DNA of 14,390 bases from Bacteroidales bacterium (GCA_018400545.1 JAGYLT010000027.1:1-14390); one strand, 5' to 3'. Counted from the stretch's first letter, positions 1 through 7,378 are shown. Made by a program: numbers and translations. Notes: generated by a model from the sequence alone, not told the origin.

Positions 1-1916
1 CCAACCACCATTGCGGCTATGCCGAAATACAATCACACAGCACCATCGAAAACGATTTGCTCACCAACGGGTTTTGGGCCATGAGCCGCGAGGAGGAATT
101 GCCAAACCCCGGCCTTTCTGTAACACGCCTGGTACGCATGGAAGACGTAACGGAGCAAATGCAGGAGGCGTTATCGGATGACATGAGCGAAAAAGAAAGG
201 GCGGATGCCATCAAAGAAGCTGCTAAAAAGATTACGGATGAGGTGGAAGAAGATTCAAATTACAAAGCATCGGTCAGGCCGTTTTATTATGGAAATGAGT
301 TTTATCTGCTCGTGTATGAAACGTTTAAAGATGTGCGTCTTGTAGGTGCACCGCCATCAAATATCGGGAAATTTGGCGGCGATACCGACAACTGGATGTG
401 GCCGCGCCATACCGGCGATTTTTCACTTTTCAGGATTTATGTTAACGAGGACAACGAACCGGCGGAGTACGCTAAAGATAATGTGCCATACGAACCGATT
501 TATTCTATCCCGATATCCATAAAGGGAGTTCAGGAAGATGATTTCACATTTATTTTCGGTTTTCCGGGAAGAACGCAGGAATACCTGCCTTCGGATGCCA
601 TCGAAATGATCACGCAGGTGCAAAATCCCAACCGCATTAAGTTGCGCCGCCAAAAACTGGATATTTATGAGTCGTACATGAACCAGAATCCAGAGGTGCG
701 GATTCAATATTCGCTCAAGCATGCCCGCCTTTCAAATGGCTGGAAAAAATGGATTGGTGAAAACCGGGGCATCCAAAAGCTGGACGGCATCGAGCGTAAA
801 ATGGATTTTGAAGAAGGTTTTGTTGAATGGGTGAATTCATCAGCAACAAATCAGGAAAAATATGGCGGACTTTTGCCTGCATTCGACGAGACTTACAATG
901 CCATGACCGATGCCCAGCTTGAGTTTATCTATCTGGTTGAGGCCGGCCTGGGTATCGAAATTGTGCGTGCTGCAAGAATTGCCGGTAAGTTGGTTTCCAT
1001 TTCCGAAAAGAAAGAAACCCCTGAAGAAGATATCCGGCAAGAGCTGGAAAATGTGAAAGAAGCTGGTAAGGATTTTTATAAGGATTATTATCAGCCTATC
1101 GACCGACAGGCTGTTGTAACGCTGCTCGAAAGCTACCGCGATGCTTTTGATGCCAATCAGTTGCCGGAGGTTTTTGCGGTGATTGATAAAGATTTTAAAG
1201 GTGATATTCAGGAATTTGCCGATCATGTATTTAAAAAATCCATTTTTGCTGATCAGGAATCTTTCGATGCGTTCTTTGACAAATACAAGCAAAAACGCTA
1301 TAAAAAGATTCAGAAGGATCCCGCTTTTGAAATGGCGCAGCATTTCCTCAATTTTTACCGACAGCATACCCTGCCTGTGATCCGCGACCTGAATGTGCAG
1401 ATCGACAGCATGATGCGCATTTACATGAAAGCACAAATGGATTTTCAGCCCGATAAGCGTTTTTATCCCGATGCCAATTCAACACTCAGGGTAGCCTATG
1501 GCAAGGTAAAGCCTTATTATCCGCGTGATGCCGTTTTTTACGAATACCAGACCACGCTCCAAGGGATCATGGAAAAAGAAGACCCGAATATTTACGATTA
1601 TGTGGTTGAAGATAAGCTAAAAGAACTTTATCAGGACAAGGATTTTGGTAAATATGGCATGGAGGAAGAGATGCCTGTGTGCTTTATTGCAACCAACCAC
1701 ACGACCGGTGGCAATTCCGGCAGTCCTGCGCTGAATGCCGACGGACACCTCGTTGGGTTAAATTTCGACCGCTGTTGGGAAGGCACCATGAGCGACCTCA
1801 TGTTTGACCCCGACCAGTGCCGCAATATCATGCTCGACGTCCGTTATTTTCTTTTCATTGTTGATAAGTTTGCCGGAGCAGGGCATTTGGTGGATGAGAT
1901 GGAACTTGTGGAGTAG
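1..1916 (+). CDS. dpp11: Asp/Glu-specific dipeptidyl-peptidase 11 (S46 family), 5' truncated
   Basis: The gene is cut by the left edge; the frame is open from base 3 and reads NHHCGY at once, so about 80 N-terminal residues, including the signal peptide, are missing. S46 enzymes are periplasmic chymotrypsin-fold serine peptidases that remove dipeptides from free N-termini. The catalytic His is in NHHCGY (codon 9-11). The likely Asp is in TGDFSLFR (codon 417-419), and the Ser is in TGGNSGSP (codon 1716-1718). The family block ENDLLTNGFWAM follows the His. Eighteen residues after the Ser is Arg (codon 1770-1772) in NFDRCWEG. In DPP11 this position is Arg and gives Asp/Glu preference at P1, while in DPP7 it is Gly. 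The stop is TAG. The gene is convergent with the glycosidase gene, 43 bp away, with no clear terminator between them. The family call is nearly certain; the subtype rests on one well-characterised residue. Confidence 0.93.
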   Translation, partial: NHHCGYAEIQSHSTIENDLLTNGFWAMSREEELPNPGLSVTRLVRMEDVTEQMQEALSDDMSEKERADAIKEAAKKITDEVEEDSNYKASVRPFYYGNEFYLLVYETFKDVRLVGAPPSNIGKFGGDTDNWMWPRHTGDFSLFRIYVNEDNEPAEYAKDNVPYEPIYSIPISIKGVQEDDFTFIFGFPGRTQEYLPSDAIEMITQVQNPNRIKLRRQKLDIYESYMNQNPEVRIQYSLKHARLSNGWKKWIGENRGIQKLDGIERKMDFEEGFVEWVNSSATNQEKYGGLLPAFDETYNAMTDAQLEFIYLVEAGLGIEIVRAARIAGKLVSISEKKETPEEDIRQELENVKEAGKDFYKDYYQPIDRQAVVTLLESYRDAFDANQLPEVFAVIDKDFKGDIQEFADHVFKKSIFADQESFDAFFDKYKQKRYKKIQKDPAFEMAQHFLNFYRQHTLPVIRDLNVQIDSMMRIYMKAQMDFQPDKRFYPDANSTLRVAYGKVKPYYPRDAVFYEYQTTLQGIMEKEDPNIYDYVVEDKLKELYQDKDFGKYGMEEEMPVCFIATNHTTGGNSGSPALNADGHLVGLNFDRCWEGTMSDLMFDPDQCRNIMLDVRYFLFIVDKFAGAGHLVDEMELVE

Positions 1917-1959
1917 TAGTGGGCAATTGTGAGAAGTGAGTGTTGAGGTTTCATCTGTA

Positions 1960-4113
1960 TTATCTGATTTTGTCCATTTCGATGAGGAGTTTTGCGATGA
2001 TGGCATCCCAGATGTAATTTGACGGGCAGTTGAGCACTTCGTTGTCCGGACTGTAGGATTCCCAGTAATTGTGGTTTTTGGAAAGCTGGGTAGTTGCGGC
2101 CAGGATCATCTTATCGCCAAGTTCCAGGGCAAGTTCATCATAGCCATAGTTTACCAGACCATCAAAAACCATATAATCCCACAGCAGCCAAACCGGGCCG
2201 TTCCACTTGCAGCAGTAATCCACGTAGGGCGTGTACCACACATCGTCAGCGGCGAGGGTGGGGACTCCGTATTTTCTCCAGAATTTATCCGGATCGGTGA
2301 GGGTTTTTACCAGTATTTTGGCGCGTTCTGGCGGACAGGCTTCGGCCCACAAGGGCAAAAAGCCGATAATTTCCTGACGGCGCAGGTCGCGGGTCATGAA
2401 ATACCACGAGTGATCTCCGCGGTTCACGTGGTAATAAAATCCGGTTTCTTCATCCCACATCCTTGCATTGATTAACCCGGACAATTCATCAGCCCGCTTT
2501 TCCCATTTGCGGGCTTCCTTTTTCTTACCAAGCATCGAAGCCATTTCCGACAGGCTGCGCATTTCCTTTACCACCATCAGGCTCAGATCCAGGCATTCCA
2601 GCTCATCCGAAATATCTTCTTTATCAACGTCAAGATATCTTTCGGCCGAAACCTGGAACACCGCATTGTACCAGTCGCGCACATTTTCGATGATGCCGTA
2701 TGGCCCCCATTCGAAGGTGCCGTCCTGATCAACATCGCGGTTTTCGCAGAGCCATTCAACATATTTCGATCCGGATGCATAAGCGTCCTCCAGAAATTCC
2801 TGATCCTCGCTGATTTTTACAATTTCCAGATTTATCCAGTTATAAAAAGGTGCTGAAGTAGTTGGTTTGCCTTTATGCGGATAGGTTTGTGCTCCCCGCG
2901 GGCCGTGACGGTAGGCGATAAGACCGTCTTCGCCCTGCTGCTCCATGTAAACCCGCTGCGATCCCTGTGCTGATTCAGGATCGAGATATGCGTATGCAAG
3001 CATGCTTAACGATTCGTGCAGCACCTGGTGACCATGGCCCCAGCCCCACAGCGGATTGCGGGAGAACACGTAAAAATTATGGGACGTTTCCCCGGTGGGT
3101 GGCAGCATGCAACCCCTTGCCAGATTGAAGGCTCCAAGGTAGGCCAGTTTTTCGTCTTCATTTTTAAAACCTATGCGCGGCACGGAAGCGAATAGCTCCA
3201 CATTTTCATCTACAAAGGGCTGGAATGAGATTTCTTTTAACTTGTTGATTTCATTAGTAAGATCAGATAGGTCTTCCTGCTGATCCTGGATGCCCCTGAA
3301 ATAGCGGAACTCGGTTGACTCACCGGGGCTGAGGTTCATTTTACCATGAAGGGCTGCAAAGCGTACATAGCCGGAGTCGGCCAGGTTAAGCAAATCGGAG
3401 CGGTCATCGGAATAAAAATCGGTTTTGATGATGTTGTAGAAATCATCCATCGTTCCGCGATATGCGCCATGAGAATAGGTTTGAAAACCTGCGGCAAAAA
3501 GATCGCGCACATCAGTAGGGTAGGGTGCTTTCGCATACAAATTGCTGATAAGCCGCTTCCGCGTTTCATACCTGTGCGTGATAAATCCATCGGTATCTCC
3601 ATCAAATTCCTGAATGTGAAGAGAATCTTCTTCCAACATCAAAACCGGATAAACGGCTATTTCGTGATCAACTTCATCGTTGTTGGTGATCCACATGCGC
3701 ACAACTGAAATCGTCGAGCTGTACGCCATAAACATTTCCTGCACGCTGATGCCCGGCCAGGGTTCGTACTCCAGGATGGCCATATCAGGAAACGAAGCTG
3801 TAACCACCGGCTGTTGATGAAATTCGCTCATCTTGTCCACCACTACTTCATCCACTTTCCAGATGGTAAATATCCTGCCGGCCTGGTCGCTGTTGTAACT
3901 GAGCGGTTCTGTGCAGGAATAGTAATCCATTTTATAAGCCTTGTCTCCATAAAGTCTGGAGCGATCCATGGCTGCTGCATAAGTTGTGTAAAGCGGATCG
4001 GTTGCATCTGCGCTGATTTCCAAAAAAGGATCGGAAATTTCAAGTGGTTGTGTGTGAAGCCATGAAACCGGCACGAAAAAACTCAGGAAAAACAGGATTG
4101 TAAATTTTTGCAT
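1960..4113 (-). CDS. Exported (alpha/alpha)6-barrel glycoside hydrolase, GH63/MGH-like
   Basis: This encodes 717 residues with an N-terminal signal peptide (about residues 1-21, hydrophobic from 5 to 19), so the protein is exported. Residues 22-300 look like a beta-rich N-terminal domain. Residues 320-717 resemble the six-hairpin catalytic domain of GH63, mannosylglycerate-hydrolase-like and trehalase-like enzymes. Visible landmarks are SRNPLWGWGHGHQ (351-363), the YLDPE block (376-380), an EWGP...VRDWYN segment (468-483), KWNGPVW (636-642, the YWRGPVW-type motif) and NYWESYSPD (682-690). By analogy, D480 is the candidate general acid and E685 the candidate base. These two assignments are inference. 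The substrate cannot be told from the sequence; an alpha-linked oligosaccharide is the family expectation. The start ATG directly precedes the signal peptide. The gene diverges from the small lipoprotein gene at 4207. Confidence 0.82.
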   Translation of the reverse strand: MQKFTILFFLSFFVPVSWLHTQPLEISDPFLEISADATDPLYTTYAAAMDRSRLYGDKAYKMDYYSCTEPLSYNSDQAGRIFTIWKVDEVVVDKMSEFHQQPVVTASFPDMAILEYEPWPGISVQEMFMAYSSTISVVRMWITNNDEVDHEIAVYPVLMLEEDSLHIQEFDGDTDGFITHRYETRKRLISNLYAKAPYPTDVRDLFAAGFQTYSHGAYRGTMDDFYNIIKTDFYSDDRSDLLNLADSGYVRFAALHGKMNLSPGESTEFRYFRGIQDQQEDLSDLTNEINKLKEISFQPFVDENVELFASVPRIGFKNEDEKLAYLGAFNLARGCMLPPTGETSHNFYVFSRNPLWGWGHGHQVLHESLSMLAYAYLDPESAQGSQRVYMEQQGEDGLIAYRHGPRGAQTYPHKGKPTTSAPFYNWINLEIVKISEDQEFLEDAYASGSKYVEWLCENRDVDQDGTFEWGPYGIIENVRDWYNAVFQVSAERYLDVDKEDISDELECLDLSLMVVKEMRSLSEMASMLGKKKEARKWEKRADELSGLINARMWDEETGFYYHVNRGDHSWYFMTRDLRRQEIIGFLPLWAEACPPERAKILVKTLTDPDKFWRKYGVPTLAADDVWYTPYVDYCCKWNGPVWLLWDYMVFDGLVNYGYDELALELGDKMILAATTQLSKNHNYWESYSPDNEVLNCPSNYIWDAIIAKLLIEMDKIR

Positions 4114-4171
4114 AACCCATTGATTTTAATTTCGAGGCTAATTTATAAAAAAGGGTTAATTGAAAAAACCT

Positions 4172-4179
4172 TAACTTCG
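4172..4179 (+). promoter_or_regulatory. Possible -7 box of the 4207 lipoprotein gene
   Basis: TAACTTCG matches the Bacteroidota -7 consensus TAnnTTTG except for one base and lies 27 bases before the ATG at 4207. No clear -33 TTTG is placed at the right distance. The divergent gap (4114-4206) must also hold the promoter of the minus-strand glycosidase gene; a weak TAAATTAG on the minus strand is the only candidate seen for it. Confidence 0.3.
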
Positions 4180-4206
4180 CTCTCAAACATTTAATTCCCA
4201 TTACCT

Positions 4207-4608
4207 ATGAAAAGCAAAATAAATATTGCGGTTTTGATTTTCTCTGCGCTGCTGCTGAGTTCATGCACCGGAGAAATGCTCACCGAAAATGATAACGGCA
4301 CCCGTGTTGAGTATGCCATCGGTTCGGAATTTCAGGTGCAGTTGAAGGGCAATCCAGAGGAAGGTTTCATGTGGAAAACCGTAGGCCTGAACCGGGATGT
4401 GGTCAGGCAAAAAGGCGAACCTGTGATACAATCTGCTGCCGAAACAGGCGGGGATTACGGAACCTACACCTTTACCTTCAAAACGGTAAGTGCCGGTAAT
4501 ATGGTGTTGCGGTTGATGTATTACGACAAAAACGCAGAGGATCCAAAACCTGAGAAAACCATTGAAATAGAAGTGATTTCCGGTACGATGGGGCGCATCC
4601 AGAGTTGA
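4207..4608 (+). CDS. Small lipoprotein with a divergent chagasin-like (I42) domain
   Basis: This encodes 133 residues starting with a lipoprotein signal: a hydrophobic stretch and lipobox LSSC with Cys20, so it should be membrane-anchored in the envelope. The mature part has the order of motifs seen in chagasin-type inhibitors of papain-like cysteine peptidases: NPEEGFMW (49-56) in place of NPTTGYxW, GGDYGTYTF (81-89) in place of the GxGG loop followed by the FxF strand, and LRLMYYD (101-107) where the RPW loop normally sits, then a P...IEIEV final strand. All three inhibitory loops are altered, so the fold is plausible but cysteine-peptidase inhibition is doubtful. It lies between an exported glycosidase gene (divergent) and the decayed aminotransferase gene (convergent, 6 bp gap). 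It could be a general periplasmic immunoglobulin-like binding protein instead. Confidence 0.75.
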   Translation: MKSKINIAVLIFSALLLSSCTGEMLTENDNGTRVEYAIGSEFQVQLKGNPEEGFMWKTVGLNRDVVRQKGEPVIQSAAETGGDYGTYTFTFKTVSAGNMVLRLMYYDKNAEDPKPEKTIEIEVISGTMGRIQS

Positions 4609-4614
4609 TGCAAC

Positions 4615-5438
4615 TTATTTGGAGAGTTTTTCAATCGTAAATTCACTGAGGTACGCATTGATCATTTGATCATATTGGTTTTTGATTTGCCTGATCAGCG
4701 GATGGTCCGTTCTAAATATCAAGTCGTCGATCTGCCTCACAGGCATCACTTTCGGCGAGGTACCTGTAATAAAAGCTCCTGAAACATTTTCAAGCTCCTT
4801 TTTTTTAACATTTTGTTCTTCAAGTTTAATCCGGTGTATTTTACAGCTTTCAATAATTTTTTCGCGTGTTATTCCCGGCAATACCAGCTTTTTTGGCGGT
4901 GTAATCACTTTATCATCAAGCACAAAAAATATATTGGATTTACTTCCCTCGGTAATTTCACCTTCATGATTCACCAGCAGAACCTCATCAACTCCTGTTT
5001 TGCGTTTTAATTCATTTACTTTTTTCGTTACGTCAATGTTAATGAATTTGGCATTCGGATTCGGACGTTCCAGTTCCAGGTTTTGCATGGAGATACCAAG
5101 CTCGTATTCGTCCGGAGTAGGGTAGTGGTGGGGAATAAAACAAATGATGATCTGACGGGAGTCTGTATTTTCAAACTTATCGCCGCAGGATACAATTAAT
5201 TTCACATTGCCCGTCATGGTTTGGTTGGCCTGACTAAGTTGATGGATTTGCCGGGCAGTATCACCCATACGAAACGCTGAAACTATCACACAGAAATTTC
5301 ATGGGTTTTCAAGGCGCTCCATGGTCTTCAAAAAGAGTTTGCCCTGCATAATGCGCAATACCTCGTACACTGAAGGTGTTGGAAATGGTAGTAAAAATCA
5401 AATGTAGTACATGGAACGACCCGGCCATTCAACACCAT
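4615..5438 (-). pseudogene. Class IV (fold-type IV PLP) aminotransferase or lyase, frameshifted and interrupted
   Basis: An intact 224-residue 3' part reads from a GTG at 5289. It shows the fold-type IV core: catalytic Lys in PNAKFIN (codon 5047-5049), EITEGSKSNIFF, LPGITREKI and AFITGTSPKVMPV. The missing N-terminus lies upstream in pieces. The same frame continues past a TGA (5299-5301) into PSVYEVLR and GKLFLKTMERLENP, the classic N-terminal block of the family. Before that, MVLNGRVVPCTTFDFYY reads in another frame from an ATG at 5436-5438, so one frameshift lies at about 5374-5390. Joined, the product would be about 274 residues, normal for branched-chain aminotransferase or aminodeoxychorismate-lyase relatives; the exact substrate cannot be assigned. 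TGA ends other genes here, so recoding is unlikely. A fragment from the GTG would lack the N-terminal domain and is unlikely to be active. A sequencing error could mimic one lesion, less easily both. Confidence 0.85.
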
Positions 5439-5520
5439 AAAATTCCCGGTAAATGCATCATAAGGAAGTTGGATTCATGCTTCAAGGAAGCAATTTCAGG
5501 TTTTTGATGATTTGTTTGAG

Positions 5521-5529
5521 AATGATTAT
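5521..5529. repeat. Left copy of a 9-bp target-site duplication
   Basis: AATGATTAT stands directly left of the element and is repeated exactly at 5734-5742 directly right of it. One more G on the left (5520) also matches the right side (5733), so the duplication may be scored as 9 or 10 bp, depending on where the terminal inverted repeat ends. Confidence 0.8.
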
Positions 5530-5733
5530 CAGTAGTGTCTGTTAAAGTGTTTGAGATTCCTCCTTTACTCGGAATGACAGGGCTTTCATGAGTTTTTTTG
5601 AGGAAGGAGGGGGAGGGCGGCGGCTCTGCCCGCCTGCCTCCCTCCCAAATACCGTAACTTATTGTCGTTCCGAGCGAAGCGAGGAATCTATATCCATAAT
5701 TACTAATTTTTGAATTTTAGTCGGACACTACTG
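5530..5733. mobile_element. 204-bp miniature inverted-repeat transposable element (MITE)
   Basis: The ends are inverted: CAGTAGTGTCTG at 5530-5541 and CGGACACTACTG at 5722-5733, 11 of 12 bases complementary, with weaker similarity continuing through a TAAA. A perfect 9-bp direct repeat flanks the element, the mark of a transposition event. There is no transposase inside, so it would have moved in trans. The end sequence and 9-bp duplication are compatible with an IS4-like parent element, but this is inference. Inside, a second pair of inverted arms (5554-5579 and 5663-5689) lets the whole unit fold into a long hairpin, and the centre (about 5601-5646) is very G-rich then C-rich. It sits 92 bp upstream of the start of the decayed aminotransferase gene. 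Confidence 0.8.
5554..5689. repeat. Internal inverted repeat with a Bacteroidota-type intergenic repeat core
   Basis: The right arm (5663-5689) contains GTTCCGAGCGAAGCGAGGAATC; its near-complement, with one base fewer and a few changes, is the left arm (5554-5579). Motifs of this kind (a palindromic GAGCGAAGCGAGGAATCT core) are dispersed between genes in many Bacteroidota genomes. Between the arms lies a G-run series GGGGG-A-GGG-C-GG-C-GG (5609-5623) followed by a C-rich half, able to form a hairpin or a two-layer quadruplex. Confidence 0.65.
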
Positions 5734-5742
5734 AATGATTAT
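5734..5742. repeat. Right copy of the 9-bp target-site duplication
   Basis: AATGATTAT is identical to 5521-5529 and directly abuts the right inverted-repeat end of the MITE. Confidence 0.8.
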
Positions 5743-5915
5743 TAAATCCCGATATCAAGATTTTTTTACTTTAACTGTAAGGGCTGATGCTAGCTTTGTA
5801 TTGTTTCAGGCCTTCAGCCTGTTGCCATTTTGTTGCCGGATAAATGCTCCTTCCAGTTGATTCCCAATATTATATCAGTATTCTGCCTGAGTAGCAAGAA
5901 AGGCTGAAACATCAC

Positions 5916-5938
5916 AAAAACAGGCAATACCTGTTTTT
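5916..5938 (-). terminator. Rho-independent terminator of the minus-strand gene at 5984
   Basis: AAAAACAGG (5916-5924), a five-base loop, and CCTGTTTTT (5930-5938) form a perfect 9-bp stem. Read on the minus strand, the hairpin ends in a T-run and begins 45 bases after the stop codon of the gene at 5984-7129. The A/T flanks make it symmetrical, so it could also stop plus-strand transcription. Confidence 0.65.
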
Positions 5939-5983
5939 ATAGGTTCTGGCTCCACCGGTTTTTCGTCTCAGCCAAAAAATACG

Positions 5984-7129
5984 TCAAACCTGATGTGGCC
6001 GGTTGCGGGCATTTTCCAGCAAATTAAACGTGGGCTTGAAACCCGTGCGCAGAATTTTCCATTTCTCAGTATAAAAGTTGAACAGCCTTAAAACCTTCTC
6101 CTGGTTACTGTTCAGGTACATGGTGATGGTGGGTGCTTTCACCGGCGGATTCATTTGCTCAGCTACATTTTTACCCGTGATGGGGCGATTGTGTTTTTGC
6201 AGGCTTTCACAAATTTCTTCCAGTTGGTTTAAATAATTGAATGGCTTCTCCAGCTCTGTTTGCAAATGCGCATCATGGATTTCCTCAATCCGTTTGCTGG
6301 TATTGAAATTCAGGTAAGATTCGCTGATACCGATCACCTCTTTTCCGCTCCCGATATGCATGTTGTTGGCAATGCGTACGCCGGCTTTGATGGCGTTTTC
6401 CAGCCTGAAATATTCTCCCTCGTATTTGCGTATCAGTTCCAGAGCATCCGGCGTCAATTCGTAGCTGCGGCCATATTGTTTTGAGAGTTTTGAAAGGTAA
6501 AACTGACAGGAAGCCTCCAGGCGTTCCCGGTACATGTTTCGCATCTGGCCCAGTTCAGCGCGGAGGTTTTCGATGGTTTGGGTGTTGTTCCGGAATGCCG
6601 GTGCAAAATCCTCCCAAACCGCCCGGTCTTCCCGCGCTGCACGTATCATGGCATCTACCGCCGATTTGTATGCTGCACCCACAAAATCTTTTTCATCCAC
6701 CGAAATATCCTTTGTTTTCCGCATCAACAAATTGCTGAGGTTTTTATTGAAATAAAACAAAATAAGATCGCTGATTCCGGTCTTTTCGATGCTTTCCACA
6801 GCTATTATCAGCACAAATTTTTCAAGTTCGCTAAAAACGTCGGTTTTGATGTTTTCATGATCCGGAGATACCCAGGGAATCTTCTCTTTTAGCATCCACT
6901 CAAAGCCCGGCTTACGTTTTCTTAATCCACTGATTTTAGATGGATCGGGAATATCCATAACCTGGCCGTAGGGGCTTTCCATCTCTTTTGTCGTGGTTTT
7001 GGCTACAATCGACTTGCTGTTTTCATCATAATAGAACACATCCAGCCGCGCGATGCCGGGAACCATATCCTGACCAAAACGCAGTATTTTTTCCAATGGA
7101 TGCCTTAAAAATGAAAACTCAGCAAGCAT
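5984..7129 (-). CDS. Uncharacterised 381-residue cytoplasmic protein
   Basis: I do not recognise this family. There is no signal peptide or membrane segment. Residues 25-135 alternate beta-like and helical stretches (ARLDVFYYDE, FVLIIAVES, DLILFYFNK) and could be a small GAF/PAS-like sensor fold; this is only an impression. Residues 150-215 are helical and charged, possibly coiled coil. Residues 225-250 (LTPDALELIRKYEGEYFRL then ENAIKAG) resemble the final AAA+ helices of sigma-54 activators, but there is no Walker A or B motif and no GAFTGA loop. Residues 316-360 could hold a winged-helix-like segment. A regulatory role is therefore possible but unproven. The ATG at 7127-7129 was chosen because it is the first standard start; the frame stays open for 34 more codons upstream without ATG, GTG or TTG, while a promoter lies within that stretch. 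It diverges from the orphan gene at 7476. Confidence 0.75.
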   Translation of the reverse strand: MLAEFSFLRHPLEKILRFGQDMVPGIARLDVFYYDENSKSIVAKTTTKEMESPYGQVMDIPDPSKISGLRKRKPGFEWMLKEKIPWVSPDHENIKTDVFSELEKFVLIIAVESIEKTGISDLILFYFNKNLSNLLMRKTKDISVDEKDFVGAAYKSAVDAMIRAAREDRAVWEDFAPAFRNNTQTIENLRAELGQMRNMYRERLEASCQFYLSKLSKQYGRSYELTPDALELIRKYEGEYFRLENAIKAGVRIANNMHIGSGKEVIGISESYLNFNTSKRIEEIHDAHLQTELEKPFNYLNQLEEICESLQKHNRPITGKNVAEQMNPPVKAPTITMYLNSNQEKVLRLFNFYTEKWKILRTGFKPTFNLLENARNRPHQV

Positions 7130-7216
7130 AAGCCGGTTGGTTTTTCCCGATGAATAAATGAAATCTTGATTGAAAAAGATATGCCCTGCACTAATCCGGA
7201 TGGCAATTTGAAGCTG

Positions 7217-7249
7217 TAAAGTTAATACAACTTAAGAAAAATATGCAAA
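7217..7249 (-). promoter_or_regulatory. Probable promoter of the minus-strand 381-residue gene
   Basis: On the minus strand, TTTG (7249-7246) is followed after 21 bases by TAACTTTA (7224-7217). This fits the Bacteroidota layout of a -33 TTTG and a -7 TAnnTTTG, with one mismatch in the last base. Transcription would begin near 7210, giving a leader of about 80 bases before the ATG at 7129. Confidence 0.5.
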
Positions 7250-7269
7250 TAATTAAGCAAAAAATTAAC

Positions 7270-7283
7270 TTAACTTAAGTTAA
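7270..7283. repeat. Perfect 14-bp palindrome, possible operator
   Basis: TTAACTTAAGTTAA is its own reverse complement. An extra TTAAC half repeats directly to its left (7265-7269). It lies between the two divergent promoters, behind the -33 element of the minus-strand one, a usual place for a regulator site. The region is AT-rich, so chance is possible. Confidence 0.4.
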
Positions 7284-7378
7284 TGCCGGATTTTGTTTAA
7301 GGGGTTAATTAAGGAGGTTAAGCTAAAAATTAATCTGTTAAAATACTGATAAGCAGTTACTAAAGGTTGTTTTTGTTA

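Larger units (their letters stand above)
5439..5983. other. 545-base gene-free stretch with a MITE and a terminator
   Basis: No credible coding frame is seen on either strand. The left part (5439-5520) is the remaining upstream region of the decayed aminotransferase gene. The middle is a miniature inverted-repeat element flanked by a target duplication. The right part (5743-5983) holds a short palindrome CAGGCCTTCAGCCTG at about 5808-5822 and the terminator hairpin of the minus-strand gene at 5984. Nothing else is recognisable. Confidence 0.7.

Noticed and set aside
840..1436. 198-residue open frame on the minus strand inside the peptidase gene
   Set aside because: It lies wholly opposite a clear S46 catalytic gene, is rich in Ile, Phe and His as expected of an antisense frame, and shows no domain.
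1917..1959. A terminator between the convergent peptidase and glycosidase genes
   Set aside because: No stem with a following T-run is visible in the 43-base gap.
2071..2475. 134-residue open frame on the plus strand opposite the glycosidase gene
   Set aside because: It is the antisense of a conserved catalytic domain with no recognisable motif or promoter.
4615..5289. An intact 224-residue aminotransferase gene starting at the GTG at 5289
   Set aside because: The family N-terminal block is present upstream in the same frame beyond a TGA and in a second frame further up, so the GTG start is only the longest surviving piece of a broken gene.
5299..5301. TGA as a recoded sense codon in the aminotransferase gene
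   Set aside because: TGA is the normal stop of several other genes here (4608, 8246, 9209, 11045), there is no selenocysteine-type structure, and a separate frameshift also disrupts the gene.
5743..5915. A remnant gene or second mobile element right of the MITE
   Set aside because: Short repeats (GTTGCC twice, a 5-bp palindrome) are present, but no frame, inverted ends or duplication beyond chance.
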